Assembly: GCF_040529045.1 (NCBI RefSeq)
Contig: NZ_CP131914.1
Coordinates: 4,510,501-4,574,500 of the forward strand
From: Xanthomonas indica
Lineage (GTDB): Bacteria > Pseudomonadota > Gammaproteobacteria > Xanthomonadales > Xanthomonadaceae
Direction: 5' to 3'
Length of the DNA: 64,000 nucleotides
Shown: piece by piece, positions 54,902-64,000 of the stretch
How the letters are laid out: every line of letters starts with the position of its first letter
Position numbering within the stretch: position 1 is the stretch's first letter
Translations under genes and position numbers: made by a program
The notes under the pieces: model-generated
Told to the model about the DNA's origin: nothing
The model's input: only the letters and a program-made list of their open reading frames with translations
Databases searched by the model: none

Positions 54902-57079
54902 TCAGTCGGCCCAGCGCCCCGGGCCGGTGGACTGCGGCAGCACTTGCACCGACAGCGGACGGTCCTTCTCCAGCAGGTTGACCGCATCGCTCAGGATCGA
55001 CGCCGATTCGCGCAGCAGCGGGTCCGGGCGCTTGTCGACCAGCTTCTCGCGTGCGGCATCCTTGACGATGTCGCGCTCGTTGCCGGTCAGGCCGTCGTCG
55101 CTGCTGTCGTCGGCGAGCGGATCCAGCGGCAGGCCGAGCTGCTTGCGGATCTCCTGGCGCTGCTTGCGCTGCGCGTCCTGCTTCTCACGCTCGGCGCGGC
55201 GCTCGGCCTCGTTGAGCACCACATACTTCTTCGCCGCCTCGGTGCGGAACTGGCGCACGTCCTCTTCCCACCACTGGAATTCCTTGTCGTTGGCGATGCG
55301 CGTGGTGTGCAGCGCCTCCAGCTTGGGCAGCAGCGGCGCGAAATTGCCGTACTGGGTGTGCGGCACCGCGGCGATGCGGCTCCACGGCAGCGCGTTGTCG
55401 TAGGTGCTTTCGCCGAACTCGGTGGCATCGACGCTGGCCGGGAAGGCGATGTCCGGCACCACGCCCTTGTGCTGGGTGCTGCTGCCGCTGACGCGGAAGA
55501 ACTGGGCGATGGTCAGCTTGACCTGGCCGAAGCGGTCGGTCTCGTTGGCCGGCCAGCGGTCCAGGTCGACGATGTTTTGCACCGTTCCCTTACCGAAGCT
55601 GGTCTCGCCGATGATCAGGCCGCGGCCGTAATCCTGGATGGCGCCGGCGAAGATCTCCGACGCCGAGGCCGAACCGCGGTTGATCAGCACCGCCAGCGGG
55701 CCGTCCCAGGCCACGGCCGGGTTCTGGTCGCTGTTGACGGTGACGCGGCCGCCGGATTCGCGCACCTGCACCACCGGGCCCTGCTCGATGAACAGGCCGG
55801 TCAGTTCGATCGCCTCATCCAGCGAACCGCCGCCGTTGTTGCGCAGGTCCAGCACCACGCCGTCGACCTTGTCGGTCTTGAACCCGGCCAGCAGCTTGGC
55901 CACGTCGCGGGTCGCCGAGGCATAGTCCTTGGCGTTGCGGCGGCGGCCTTCGAAGTCCTGGTAGAACGCCGGCAGCTTGATCACGCCGATGCGCCGCGCG
56001 GGCTCGCCGTCCTTCGCCGGCAATTCGATGGTCTCGCCCTTGGCGGCCTGTTCAGCCAGGCGCACCTTCTGCCGGGTCAGCAGCACCTGGCGGTGCTTGC
56101 CGTCCACGCCGGCCTCGGCCGGGATGTACTCCAGGCGCACCTGGGTGTCCTTGTCGCCGCGGATCTTGGCGACGACGTCGTCGATGCGCCAGCCGATCAC
56201 GTCCTCGACCGGGCCGCTCTTGCCCTGGCCGACACCGACGATGCGGTCGCCCGGCTTGAGCGTGCCGTCCAGCGCCGCCGGACCGCCCGGGATCACCTCG
56301 CGGATCACCACCAGGTCGTCCTGCTTCTGCAGCTGTGCGCCGATGCCTTCCAGCGACAGCGACATCTGCTGGTTGAAGTTCTCGGCGGTGCGCGGGGTGA
56401 AGTAGTCGGTGTGCGGATCGACCGTGTTGGTGTAGGCGTTCATGAAGAACTGGAACACGTCCTCGCTCTTCAGTTCCTTCACCGAGTCGTCGAGGTTGGC
56501 GTAGCGCTTGTCCAGGGTCTTGCGGATGTCTTCCGGCTTCTTGCCGGCGAGCTTTAGCCGCAGCCAGTCGTTCATCACCGACTTGCGCCACAGCGCATCC
56601 AGCTCCTGGTCGTCCTTGGCCCATGGCGCGTTCTTGCGGTCGTACTCGAACTTCTCGTCGCCGTCGAAGTTGAAGTCCTGCTTGAGCAGCTTGCGCGCGT
56701 AGGCGATGCGCTCGTCCACCCGCTGCCGGTACACGGCGAAGATCTGGAACGCCGGTTCCAGCTGGCCGGAGGCGATGTTGGCGCCGAGGTTGTTCTGGAA
56801 GCTGGCGAACTTGTCGACGTCGGCCTGGGTGAAGAACTGCTTGCTGCCGTCGAGGGTCTCCAGGTACTTCTTGAAGACCTCCTTGGAGGTGGCCTCGTCG
56901 AGGGCGCGCGGCCGGTAGGCGTAGCGGCTGTCGGACAACAGGCCGTACACCAGCTTGGCGGTGGTGGCCTGGTCGGCGGTGGCAGCGGCCGGCAGTGCGG
57001 GCGCATCGGTCCGGGCGAACAGCGCCAGCGGTGCGGTCAGCGCAAACGCCAGCAGGAAGGCGGAAGCTTTGAATTTCAT
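54902..57079 (-). CDS. prc: Tail-specific (C-terminal processing) periplasmic protease
   Basis: A 725-residue Ser-Lys protease with a signal peptide (MKFKASAFLLAFALTAPLALFA). The N-terminal helical domain (about 30-230) is typical of Prc/Tsp. The PDZ domain contains IPGGPAALDGTLKPGDRIVGVG. The peptidase core has VDGVVLDLRNNGGGSLDEA, NRGSASASEIFAGA (catalytic Ser about 472) and FGKGTVQN (Lys about 497). The C-terminal DUF3340 helical region carries a charged segment (RRAEREKQDAQRKQRQE). It trims exported proteins and controls peptidoglycan hydrolases; the envelope genes 1-9 kb downstream in the window fit this. Confidence 0.96.
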   Translation of the reverse strand: MKFKASAFLLAFALTAPLALFARTDAPALPAAATADQATTAKLVYGLLSDSRYAYRPRALDEATSKEVFKKYLETLDGSKQFFTQADVDKFASFQNNLGANIASGQLEPAFQIFAVYRQRVDERIAYARKLLKQDFNFDGDEKFEYDRKNAPWAKDDQELDALWRKSVMNDWLRLKLAGKKPEDIRKTLDKRYANLDDSVKELKSEDVFQFFMNAYTNTVDPHTDYFTPRTAENFNQQMSLSLEGIGAQLQKQDDLVVIREVIPGGPAALDGTLKPGDRIVGVGQGKSGPVEDVIGWRIDDVVAKIRGDKDTQVRLEYIPAEAGVDGKHRQVLLTRQKVRLAEQAAKGETIELPAKDGEPARRIGVIKLPAFYQDFEGRRRNAKDYASATRDVAKLLAGFKTDKVDGVVLDLRNNGGGSLDEAIELTGLFIEQGPVVQVRESGGRVTVNSDQNPAVAWDGPLAVLINRGSASASEIFAGAIQDYGRGLIIGETSFGKGTVQNIVDLDRWPANETDRFGQVKLTIAQFFRVSGSSTQHKGVVPDIAFPASVDATEFGESTYDNALPWSRIAAVPHTQYGNFAPLLPKLEALHTTRIANDKEFQWWEEDVRQFRTEAAKKYVVLNEAERRAEREKQDAQRKQRQEIRKQLGLPLDPLADDSSDDGLTGNERDIVKDAAREKLVDKRPDPLLRESASILSDAVNLLEKDRPLSVQVLPQSTGPGRWAD

Positions 57080-57307
57080 CTGGGGACTCTCGGCACCAGG
57101 CCGTCAGGGGGGCAGCACATCGCGTGAGACAACACGACAGTGACGCAAGTTGCAGGCCGTGTCACCTGTTCATGAAGCAGACTAGCGGCCGGCCTGCGCA
57201 GAAGTGTGAACGCTGCCGGTGCGAGCCGTGCAGACGGCGGTGCTGCGGCGACGAACGCGCAGCGCCGGCGCGACAGGACGCGCGGCGCGAGATCGCGCGG
57301 ATGCGGC

Positions 57308-58318
57308 TCAGGCAGCGACGCCAGCGCCGGCCGCCTGGCGATCGGCGTGGTAGGAGGACCGCACCATCGGGCCGGAGGCGACGTGGCTGAAGCCCAGCGC
57401 GTTGCCGTATTCCTCCAGCGCCTTGTACTCGTCCGGGGTCCAGTAGCGCATCACCGGATGGTGATGGGCGGTCGGCTGCAGGTACTGGCCGATGGTGACC
57501 ATGTCCACGTCGTGCGCGCGCAGGTCGCGCAGGGTCGCCTGCACTTGCTCCAGCGTCTCGCCGAGGCCGAGCATGATGCCGGACTTGGTGGCGATGGCCG
57601 GGTGCTGCGCCTTGAACTTCTTCAGCAGGGTCAGCGACCACTGGTAGTCGGCGCCCGGACGCACGTTGGGATACAGGTCCGGCACCGTCTCGATGTTGTG
57701 GTTGAACACATCCGGCGGGTTGGTCGCCAGGATCTCCAGCGCGCGGTCCATGCGGCCCTTGCCGCGGAAGTCCGGGGTCAGGATCTCGATGCGGGTGGTC
57801 GGCGCGGCCACGCGGATCGCGCCGATGCAGTCGGCGAAATGCTGGGCGCCGCCGTCGCGCAGGTCGTCGCGGTCGACGCTGGTCACCACCACGTACTTCA
57901 GGCCCATGTCGGCCACGGTCTGCGCCAGGCTGGCCGGCTCGCCGGCATCCGGCGGCTTGGGCCGGCCGTGGGCGACATCGCAGAACGAGCAGCGCCGGGT
58001 GCAGACCTCGCCCAGGATCATGAAGGTGGCGGTGCCGTGACCGAAGCACTCGTGGATGTTCGGGCAACTGGCCTCTTCGCAGACGGTGACCAGGCGGTTC
58101 TCGCGCAGCTTGGCCTTGAGGTTCTGCACCGCATTGCCGGAAGGAATGCGTACGCGGATCCACGACGGTTTTCGCAGCACCGGCGCGTCGGCGAACTGCA
58201 CCGGCGAGCGCGCGATCTTGTCGCCGCCCAACTGCTTGACGCCGGTCTGCAGCGGCGCGGACGCGCTGTCGCCGGAAAGGACCTGCAAGGGAATGGAGCG
58301 TGCGCTGGGCTGGGTCAT
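57308..58318 (-). CDS. lipA: Lipoyl synthase
   Basis: A 336-residue radical SAM enzyme that inserts two sulphurs into octanoyl groups on lipoyl domains. The auxiliary cluster motif is [12 protein letters not shown] and the radical SAM motif [14 protein letters not shown] near the C-terminus supplies the Ser ligand of the auxiliary cluster. [15 protein letters not shown] and [11 protein letters not shown] are conserved. The 22-bp gap to lipB upstream shows an operon. The N-terminal 50 residues are more variable. Confidence 0.97.
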   Translation of the reverse strand: MTQPSARSIPLQVLSGDSASAPLQTGVKQLGGDKIARSPVQFADAPVLRKPSWIRVRIPSGNAVQNLKAKLRENRLVTVCEEASCPNIHECFGHGTATFMILGEVCTRRCSFCDVAHGRPKPPDAGEPASLAQTVADMGLKYVVVTSVDRDDLRDGGAQHFADCIGAIRVAAPTTRIEILTPDFRGKGRMDRALEILATNPPDVFNHNIETVPDLYPNVRPGADYQWSLTLLKKFKAQHPAIATKSGIMLGLGETLEQVQATLRDLRAHDVDMVTIGQYLQPTAHHHPVMRYWTPDEYKALEEYGNALGFSHVASGPMVRSSYHADRQAAGAGVAA

Positions 58319-58340
58319 GGCGTGGTCGGCGGGCAGGCGG

Positions 58341-59048
58341 TCAGGCCGCGTGCGTGAGCGAGAGGTCGGGCAAGGCGTCGAGCGGCTGCAGGGTCAGCCC
58401 GAACTGGCGCGCCAGTTGGGCCAGCAGGACCGGAGTGACCGCCTGCATGCCGGAGGGACCGCCCAAGTCTAGCACCGCGGTCACCTGCAGGCCCTGGTAG
58501 CCGCAGGGATTGATCCGGTGGAACGGCTCCAGGTCCATCGCCACGTTGAACGACAGGCCGTGGAAGGTGCATCCGCGGCGCACGCGGATGCCGAGCGCGG
58601 CGACCTTGGCACCGCCGACATAGACGCCCGGCGCGCCGTCGCGGCGCTGGCCGAGGATGTTCCATTCGTCGAGGGTGTCGATGATCGCCTGCTCGATCCG
58701 GCACACGTAGTCGCGCACGCCGATGTGCAGCCGGCGCAGGTCCAGCAGCGGGTACACCACCAACTGGCCGGGGCCGTGGTAGGTGACCTGGCCGCCGCGA
58801 TCGACCTGCAGCACCGGAATGTCGCCGGGCGCCAGCACGTGTTCCGGCTTGCCGGCCTGGCCGAGGGTGAACACCGGGTCGTGTTCGACCACCCACAGTT
58901 CGTCGGGCGTGGCCTCGTCGCGCGCGTCGGTGAAGCGCTGCATCGCCCGCCACACCGGCTCGTAGGGCTGGCGGCCGAGCTGGCGCACCCGGCACGGCGG
59001 CAGCGTCGGTGCCGGCGCCAGTGGCGCGTCCTCGGCTACAGCGTCCAC
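58341..59048 (-). CDS. lipB: Octanoyltransferase
   Basis: A 235-residue enzyme that moves octanoate from acyl carrier protein to lipoyl domains. Motifs are [57 protein letters not shown] (catalytic Lys) and [12 protein letters not shown] (catalytic Cys). The start is a GTG at 59048 inside the end of ybeD with GGAAG closely upstream. No ATG fits before the conserved core. Upstream of lipA in the usual order. Confidence 0.95.
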   Translation of the reverse strand: MDAVAEDAPLAPAPTLPPCRVRQLGRQPYEPVWRAMQRFTDARDEATPDELWVVEHDPVFTLGQAGKPEHVLAPGDIPVLQVDRGGQVTYHGPGQLVVYPLLDLRRLHIGVRDYVCRIEQAIIDTLDEWNILGQRRDGAPGVYVGGAKVAALGIRVRRGCTFHGLSFNVAMDLEPFHRINPCGYQGLQVTAVLDLGGPSGMQAVTPVLLAQLARQFGLTLQPLDALPDLSLTHAA

Positions 59049-59314
59049 TTCACTTCCGGGTGTTCGCGCAGCGCCTGGTGCGCGGCGTCGTACTGGGCGC
59101 GGTCGACCGCGCGGAAGGCGATGCGGACCGACACGTACTTGCCGTTGGACGAATGCTTCCAGCTGATGCGCTCTTCCATCACCTCCACGCCGGCGGCGAC
59201 GAGCAGGCGCGGCAGTTCGGCCTCCAGGCCGGTGTTGGCGGTGCCCATGGCGCTGAGTTCGAACACGCCGGGGAACTGGAAACCGTGATCGGGGTTGTCG
59301 GAAGTGATGTCCAT
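59036..59314 (-). CDS. ybeD: YbeD/DUF493 family protein
   Basis: A 92-residue protein starting [20 protein letters not shown], with the DUF493 core [20 protein letters not shown] and [19 protein letters not shown]. Function is not settled; it is normally found between dacA and lipB, and its small ACT-like fold suggests a regulatory role. Its end overlaps the lipB GTG start by 13 bp. Here the usual upstream partner dacA is separated from it by an lpxR-like gene on the other strand. Confidence 0.94.
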   Translation of the reverse strand: MDITSDNPDHGFQFPGVFELSAMGTANTGLEAELPRLLVAAGVEVMEERISWKHSSNGKYVSVRIAFRAVDRAQYDAAHQALREHPEVKWTL

Positions 59315-59651
59315 GCCCGCATTATCGGGCCGGCGCCGGGCAAACCCAAGGCCGCGCCGGTGGGCAGCGAAGCAGCCCTTGGCGCCGGCGCGTCCGAGGC
59401 GCGCCGGCGGGCCAGGCGCTGTCGCGCCCTGCGCGCAGGGGCATTGGCTTCTTGCTCCCACGTCCCACTGCCGCCTTCACACGGCAAGCGGGCAAATGGG
59501 ACGGACAAACCCAAGCGGACGAATTTGTCCGCCGACGCGCATACACCTATCCTTGTCGCACGGGCTGCGTTCATGGTCCCTGCTGTTCACCCCCCGCCAC
59601 CGGCGGCCGGCGGGCGGCGCCGTCCTCCCTCTTCCGAACAGAGACGCATTC

Positions 59652-60707
59652 ATGTCGTCATCGCGCCCGCTCCTTCCGCTGGCTGTTGCCCTCGCCCTCA
59701 TCGCCGCGCCCGCGGCCGCCACCACGCAATGCCCACGCGACACCCTGGAAGCGACCGCGCCCACGGTGAACTTCCGCGTCGACAACGACCTGTTCGGCGG
59801 CGCCGGCCAGGACCAGGGCTATACCAACGGGTTCGGCCTGATCCTGGTCTCGCCGAATCTGCGCGACTACACCGAGGACCCCTGCCTGCCCCGGCTGGCG
59901 CGGGCGGTGAACCGCGCGCTGACATGGTTGCAGCCGAACAGCGACTTCACCCAGCGCAACATGACCTTCGCGATCGGCCAGGCGCTGTTCACCCCCACCG
60001 ACAAGACCCGCCGCGACCTGATCGAGGACGACCGTCCCTACGCCGGCCTGTTGCTGATGAACATCGGCTACAACGCGCGCAACGACGAGCGCCTGCGCAC
60101 CACGCAACTCACCCTGGGCCTGATCGGCCCGTCGACGCAGGGCAAGCAGGTGCAGGATGCGGTGCATGAGTTACTGGGCGACGCCAAGTTCCAGGGCTGG
60201 GACAACCAGTTGCACGACGAACCGGTGTTCCGCGTGCTGCACGAGCGCCTGCGCCGCTGGTCCGGCGACGGCAGCCGCGACGGCTGGGGCTGGGACGCGA
60301 TCAGCCACTGGGGCGGCGCGCTCGGCACGCTGGATACCCACGCCAATGCCGGCATGGAACTGCGCCTGGGCTGGAAGCTGCCCGACGATTTCGGCAGTTC
60401 GCCGCTGCGCCCTGCCGGCGAAAACGTCGCCCCGCCGGCCAGCAGCGTCGGCAGCGGCTGGTCGGCGCACCTGTTCGTGACCAGCGACGGCCGCTGGGTG
60501 CTGCGCGACATCACCCTGGACGGCAACACCTTCCGCGACAGCCACAGCGTGAAGAAGCGCCCCTTCGTCGGCGACGCCGGCATCGGCCTGGCGGTGATGC
60601 GCGGCAAATGGAAGTTCGCGCTCGCCCGCTACTGGCGCACCCGCGAGTTCGACCTGCAACGGCAGACGCCGGTGTTCGGGAGTTTTACGATCAGCTATCG
60701 GCTTTGA
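59652..60707 (+). CDS. lpxR: LpxR-like outer-membrane lipid A deacylase (DUF2219)
   Basis: A 351-residue beta-barrel protein with a signal peptide (LLPLAVALALIAAPAAA). NFRVDNDLFGGAGQDQGYTN carries the Asn-Asp pair and the YTNG segment of the LpxR active site, and RRDLIEDDRPYAGLLLMNIGY and GWDNQLHDEPVF are family blocks. It ends FGSFTISYRL, as expected for an outer-membrane barrel. LpxR removes the 3'-acyloxyacyl chain of lipid A and lowers immune recognition. It lies opposite in strand between ybeD and dacA. Confidence 0.88.
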   Translation: MSSSRPLLPLAVALALIAAPAAATTQCPRDTLEATAPTVNFRVDNDLFGGAGQDQGYTNGFGLILVSPNLRDYTEDPCLPRLARAVNRALTWLQPNSDFTQRNMTFAIGQALFTPTDKTRRDLIEDDRPYAGLLLMNIGYNARNDERLRTTQLTLGLIGPSTQGKQVQDAVHELLGDAKFQGWDNQLHDEPVFRVLHERLRRWSGDGSRDGWGWDAISHWGGALGTLDTHANAGMELRLGWKLPDDFGSSPLRPAGENVAPPASSVGSGWSAHLFVTSDGRWVLRDITLDGNTFRDSHSVKKRPFVGDAGIGLAVMRGKWKFALARYWRTREFDLQRQTPVFGSFTISYRL

Positions 60708-60827
60708 GGCCGGGAGTGGGGAATCGGGAATGGGGAATAGCAAAAGCAGGGTTCCCATCTCCCAACCAATCCGCCAGGTCGTGGGACGCCGCTTTTGCCA
60801 TTCCCCATTCCCCGTTCTCCATTCCCA
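60708..60827. repeat. Heptad-type inverted repeat, copy 4
   Basis: The left arm 60708-60748 (GGGAGTGGGGAATCGGGAATGGG and onward to GCAAAAGC) faces the right arm 60791-60827 (GCTTTTGCCATTCCCCATTC...). Here the heptad is GGGAATG/GGGGAAT rather than GGGATTC. The arms include a shared AGCAAAAGC end found also near copies 1 and 3. It starts directly after the lpxR stop and ends at the terminator. Confidence 0.8.
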
Positions 60828-60829
60828 AG

Positions 60830-60859
60830 AAAAAAGCCGGCGTTTCCGCCGGCTTTTTT
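60830..60859. terminator. Bidirectional intrinsic terminator between lpxR and dacA
   Basis: AAAAAA, a 7-bp stem GCCGGCG, a 4-nt loop TTTC, CGCCGGC and TTTTTT: the structure works on both strands and lies 6 bp from the dacA stop. It separates the convergent lpxR and dacA genes. Confidence 0.95.
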
Positions 60860-60865
60860 CAAAAC

Positions 60866-62077
60866 TTACTCCGATTCCCACCACATCCAGAAGCTGTCCC
60901 ACAGGCGCTTGAAGAAGCCGGCCTCGTCGACCGCCTTCAGCGCCACCAGCGGGGCCTGCGCCACCACCTTGCCGTCCAGGCTCACCTTGACCATGCCGAT
61001 CTGCTGGCCCTGCTTGATCGGCGCCTCCAGGGTCTTGGGCACTTCGATCGCCGGCTTCAGTTCGTTGTAGCGGCCGCGCGGCACGCTGACCAGCAGCGGC
61101 TGCGCCACGCCCAGCAGCACCTGCTTCTCGGTGCCCTTCCACACGCGCTGCTGCGCGACCTGCTTGCCCGGCTCGTACAGGCTGTGGGTCTCGAAGAAGC
61201 GGAAGCCCCAGTTCAGCAGCGCCAGGCTGTCCTCGGCGCGCTGCTTCTCGGAGCTGTCGCCCATCACCACCGCGATCAGGCGCTGGTCGCCGCGCTTGGC
61301 CGAGCTGAGCAGGCAGTAGCCGGCTTCGGAGGTGTGCCCGGTCTTGATGCCGTCCACGCTGGGGTCGCGCCACAGCAGCAGGTTGCGGTTCGGCTGGGTG
61401 ATGTCGCCGACGCGGAATTCCTTGATCTTGTTGTACGCGTAGGTTTCCGGATAGTCGCGCACCATCGCCCGGCCCAGCAGCGCCAGATCGTAGGCGGTGG
61501 TGTAGTGGCCTTCGGCCGACAGGCCGTGGGCGTTGACGAAGTGCGAACCGGTCATGCCGATCTTCTTCGCGTACTCGTTCATCAGCGACGCGAAGGCTTC
61601 CTCGCTGCCGGCGGTATGTTCGGCCAGCGCGATCGCGGCGTCGTTGCCGGACTGGATCGCCATGCCCTTTTCCATGTCTTCCAGGCGCGCGGTCTTGTTG
61701 ACCGGGAAGCCGCTGTAGCTGCCATCGGTGCCGGCGCCGCCCTCGCGCCAGGCGCGCTCGCTGAGCATGACCTGGTCGTCGCGGGTGATCTTGCCCAGCT
61801 TCAGTTCGGCCGCGATCACGTACGAGGTCATCACCTTGGTGATGCTGGCCGGGGCCACGCGTTCGTGTTCGTTCTCGCCGGCCAGCACCTGGCCGGTGGC
61901 GTAATCCATCAGCACCCAGGACTTGGAGACGGCCGGCTTCGGCGCGGGCGGGATCGCCACGGTGGCCGGAGCGGCGGCAGCGGCGGCCGGCGGCGCGGGA
62001 ACCGGACCGGGCGTCTGCGCGGAAACCAGGCCGACGGCGAACGTGGCCACGGCAGCGACGGCGAAGCGGAATTTCAT
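60866..62077 (-). CDS. dacA: D-alanyl-D-alanine carboxypeptidase (PBP5/6 type)
   Basis: A 403-residue penicillin-binding protein that trims the terminal D-Ala of peptidoglycan stems. The three active-site motifs are SITK (Ser78, Lys81), SGN (IQSGNDAAIAL) and KTG (DGIKTGHTSEAGY). A signal peptide is cleaved after VGLVSA. An Ala/Pro-rich linker (residues 23-48) precedes the enzyme domain. The C-terminal beta domain ends with an amphipathic helix (FFKRLWDSFWMWWESE) that anchors to the membrane. In most relatives ybeD, lipB and lipA follow directly; here lpxR intervenes. Confidence 0.97.
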   Translation of the reverse strand: MKFRFAVAAVATFAVGLVSAQTPGPVPAPPAAAAAAPATVAIPPAPKPAVSKSWVLMDYATGQVLAGENEHERVAPASITKVMTSYVIAAELKLGKITRDDQVMLSERAWREGGAGTDGSYSGFPVNKTARLEDMEKGMAIQSGNDAAIALAEHTAGSEEAFASLMNEYAKKIGMTGSHFVNAHGLSAEGHYTTAYDLALLGRAMVRDYPETYAYNKIKEFRVGDITQPNRNLLLWRDPSVDGIKTGHTSEAGYCLLSSAKRGDQRLIAVVMGDSSEKQRAEDSLALLNWGFRFFETHSLYEPGKQVAQQRVWKGTEKQVLLGVAQPLLVSVPRGRYNELKPAIEVPKTLEAPIKQGQQIGMVKVSLDGKVVAQAPLVALKAVDEAGFFKRLWDSFWMWWESE

Positions 62078-62227
62078 CTAAAACGACTCCTGGCGGGCCC
62101 GAAGGCCGATGGAAAACGCGACATTGTAGGCCGAGCCGGCGCCCGGGCAGAGGCACACACGCTGCCGCCACGACCCGGCGTTAAGCCATCGGCATGGCCG
62201 CACGCTCGCAGCCGCGGCCGCGACGCC

Positions 62228-63703
62228 TCAATCCTTGACGATCTGCGGCCGGCCGAAGCCCAGGCCGGCGATGCGCGCGGCCAGTTCCGCGGCGCGGCCA
62301 TGGTCCTCGGCGGCCACCCGCAGCCGCCACAGGGTCCGGCCACCGGAGACGATATCGCTGACGCTGGCGCCGACGATGCCGGCCGAGGCCAGCTGCGACA
62401 GCGCGCGGTTGGCGTTCTCGCGGCTGGCGAAGCTGGCCACCTGCAGCAGGATGCCGAGCGGCCCGCGCGCGCTGTCGGCCTCGGGACGCGTTGCGACAGT
62501 GGCAACCGTCCTGGGCGGCGTTGCCGGCGTCGCCACCGCAACGCTCGGCGCGGCCACGACGGCCGCAGGCGCGGCAGTGGGCGTGGCGGTCGCGGTGCCG
62601 CGGGAGCCGCGCACCGGGGTGTTCGCCGCGGCCACGCTGGGGGCGGGCGTGCCCGGCTTGCCGGTGGCCACGCGCACGCCGCGCGACTTCATCCAGGCGT
62701 CGAAGCGGTCGGCATCGCCGACCCGGCCCGGCGCGTCCTGGACGCGATAGCGCCAACGCTCGCCTTCCGGCAGCGCCGCGGCCGTGGCCGTGGCCGCCGC
62801 CGCGGTGGGCGCGGTGACCGCGGCCGTGCCGGCGCGCGCCGGCACGGTCGTGGCAGCGGCCACCGTGGCGCCGGCCGACTTCGCCGGCAGGGTCTTCACC
62901 AAATCGTCCATCTGCGCCGCGCGCCGCACCGCGGCGGGATCGCGCGTGACGGTATCGCTGCGCGCGCTGGTCAGCAGCGTCGCCGGCGCGCGGCCGGTGC
63001 GGCGCCGCGCCAGCAGGTCGCCGTTGTCGGCCGGGGTCAGGCCGCGCACTTCCACGCGGCCGGTGCCCTTGCCGGTGATGCCAAGCTTGACCGCGGCCGC
63101 GTAGCTCAGGTCGATCAGCCGGTCGTCGTGGAACGGGCCGCGGTCGTTGACCCGCACCACCACCGATTCGCCGTTGTCCAGGTTGGTGACCAGGGCGAAG
63201 CTGGGCAGCGGCAGGGTCTTGTGCGCGGCGGTGAACGCGTACATGTCGTAGACCTCGCGGTTGGAGGTCAGCCGGCCATGGAACTTGCTGCCGTAGTACG
63301 AGGCGGTGCCGCGCTCGACGTAGCTGTGCGGATCGTCGATGACCACGTACTCGCGGCCCAGCACCATGTACGGGGAGCGGTTGCCGATCGCCGACCGCGG
63401 CTCGTCGGTGACCAGCGGCTCGGGGATGCAGGCAACGTTGGGCACGTAGTCCGGGGTGGTGTCGCGCACGCCGGGCGCGTACAGGCCGCCGGCGGTGTAG
63501 TTGCCGCGCTTGGACGGGTCTTCCTTGGCCGGCGCGTAGGGCGAGGTCGAGGGGCAGCCGGTGGCGACGTGCGCCGGGCCCTTGCCCTCGACCCGGATGC
63601 CTGGCCCGGCGCCGCCGGCGGTCTTCTTCGGGGCGCTGCTGCAGGCGGCCAGCGCCAGCACAGCGACGACGGGAGCGATCCGGAGCAGCGCGTTCGGGTT
63701 CAT
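62228..63703 (-). CDS. rlpA: RlpA-type septal lytic transglycosylase with SPOR domain
   Basis: A 491-residue lipoprotein (lipobox LALAACSS, Cys20/21). The double-psi beta-barrel catalytic domain has GTASYYGSKFHGRLTSNREV (catalytic Glu), FTAAHKTLPL (His) and VVVRVNDRGPF (Asp), the triad of RlpA lytic transglycosylases. A long Ala/Thr/Pro-rich linker follows, then a C-terminal SPOR domain (LGILLQVASFASRENANRAL) that recognises denuded glycan at the division site. The length is greater than E. coli RlpA because of the linker. It overlaps the mltB stop by 4 bp and precedes dacA (150-bp gap). Confidence 0.95.
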   Translation of the reverse strand: MNPNALLRIAPVVAVLALAACSSAPKKTAGGAGPGIRVEGKGPAHVATGCPSTSPYAPAKEDPSKRGNYTAGGLYAPGVRDTTPDYVPNVACIPEPLVTDEPRSAIGNRSPYMVLGREYVVIDDPHSYVERGTASYYGSKFHGRLTSNREVYDMYAFTAAHKTLPLPSFALVTNLDNGESVVVRVNDRGPFHDDRLIDLSYAAAVKLGITGKGTGRVEVRGLTPADNGDLLARRRTGRAPATLLTSARSDTVTRDPAAVRRAAQMDDLVKTLPAKSAGATVAAATTVPARAGTAAVTAPTAAAATATAAALPEGERWRYRVQDAPGRVGDADRFDAWMKSRGVRVATGKPGTPAPSVAAANTPVRGSRGTATATPTAAPAAVVAAPSVAVATPATPPRTVATVATRPEADSARGPLGILLQVASFASRENANRALSQLASAGIVGASVSDIVSGGRTLWRLRVAAEDHGRAAELAARIAGLGFGRPQIVKD

Positions 63704-64000
63704 GCCGGTGGTAACTCCTTGCCGGCGATGGCCTGGGACAGTTGGTACACGGCCATCGCGTACATCTTGGAATTGTTGTAGCGGGTGATCGCGTAGTAGT
63801 TCTGGAAGCCCAGCCAGTACTGCTTGCCGGCGCTGCCGTCGAGCGCGATCGGGGTGGCGGTGGCGCCAGCCGGCACCGGCACGTTCGGCGTGTAGCCGCG
63901 CGCGGCCAGGTCGGCCAGGGTGTAGGTCGGCGTCCAGTCGGTCGGATTGAATTCCTCGGCACCGGAACGCAGCGTGGCCGGCACCGCGACCAGCCCGTCG
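63700..64000 (-). CDS. mltB: Lytic murein transglycosylase B, C-terminal fragment
   Basis: The last 99 residues of a gene that continues beyond the window edge. GFQNYYAITRYNNSKMYAMA followed by VYQLSQAI is the typical end of MltB-family GH103 enzymes, and DLAARGYTPNV precedes it. The catalytic Glu lies outside the window. The stop overlaps the rlpA start as ATGA, giving the common mltB-rlpA-dacA peptidoglycan operon. Confidence 0.9.
   Translation of the reverse strand, partial: DGLVAVPATLRSGAEEFNPTDWTPTYTLADLAARGYTPNVPVPAGATATPIALDGSAGKQYWLGFQNYYAITRYNNSKMYAMAVYQLSQAIAGKELPPA

Noticed and set aside
60608-63781. Long plus-strand frame across dacA and rlpA
   Set aside because: It crosses a strong terminator and two well-defined genes on the other strand; the translation is compositionally biased and has no motif.

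Overview
The window is GC-rich DNA with the gene content of a plant-associated gammaproteobacterium of the Xanthomonas group (Xanthomonadaceae). The pointers are two large TonB-dependent receptors flanking a carbohydrate utilisation locus with the xanthomonad nag gene set (nagA, nagB-II, nagR, nagP, nagQ, nagX), a third TonB-dependent receptor, a bacterial expansin, a secreted GH53 endo-galactanase, and several intergenic repeat families of the xanthomonad type. Species cannot be set from the sequence alone. No rRNA, tRNA, CRISPR array, transposase or prophage gene is visible.

Layout. 1-10.6 kb: the end of an endonuclease/exonuclease/phosphatase-family gene, a TonB-dependent receptor, slt (lytic transglycosylase), cca, a secreted acidic tandem-repeat protein of unknown function, and a small frameshifted gene. 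10.8-29.2 kb: the nag locus. Nine minus-strand genes run from a TonB-dependent receptor through GH2 and GH89 glycosidases, nagX, nagQ, nagP, nagR, nagB-II and nagA. A second receptor is transcribed divergently across a 1.2 kb control region that contains a LacI-type operator. The logic is outer-membrane uptake, periplasmic trimming, inner-membrane transport, deacetylation and deamination to fructose-6-phosphate, under two regulators. 29.3-44.3 kb: expansin, VanZ-like protein, MidA-type methyltransferase, a PTR1/FolM-like reductase facing folK, an Anbu proteasome homologue, a three-gene phosphorelay, a BON-domain protein, an oxidoreductase, decarboxylating 6-phosphogluconate dehydrogenase, a secreted protein with a possible transglutaminase-like Glu-Cys motif, a TIGR01777 epimerase and a glycine-zipper protein.

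44.4-50.0 kb: a DUF2242 lipoprotein, then the most unusual operon of the window. nadM-Nudix and nadV, which together make NAD from nicotinamide, are followed by a radical SAM enzyme and a protein fusing an N-methyltransferase domain to a nucleotidyltransferase domain. The spacings are 61 bp, 9 bp and an 8-bp overlap. The last two genes are candidates for an undescribed nucleotide or nucleic-acid modification activity linked to NAD supply.

50.3-64.0 kb: GH53 endo-galactanase, a secreted EEP-family enzyme, a REP-rich spacer, a LysR/TauE divergent pair, prc, and a cell-envelope and lipoate block (mltB, rlpA, dacA, ybeD, lipB, lipA) interrupted by an oppositely oriented lpxR-like gene. Short intergenic repeats recur throughout: a 23-nt REP-like element (GTAGGAGCGG... 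type), and long inverted repeats built from GGGATTC/GGGGATT-like heptads that sit directly against stop codons.
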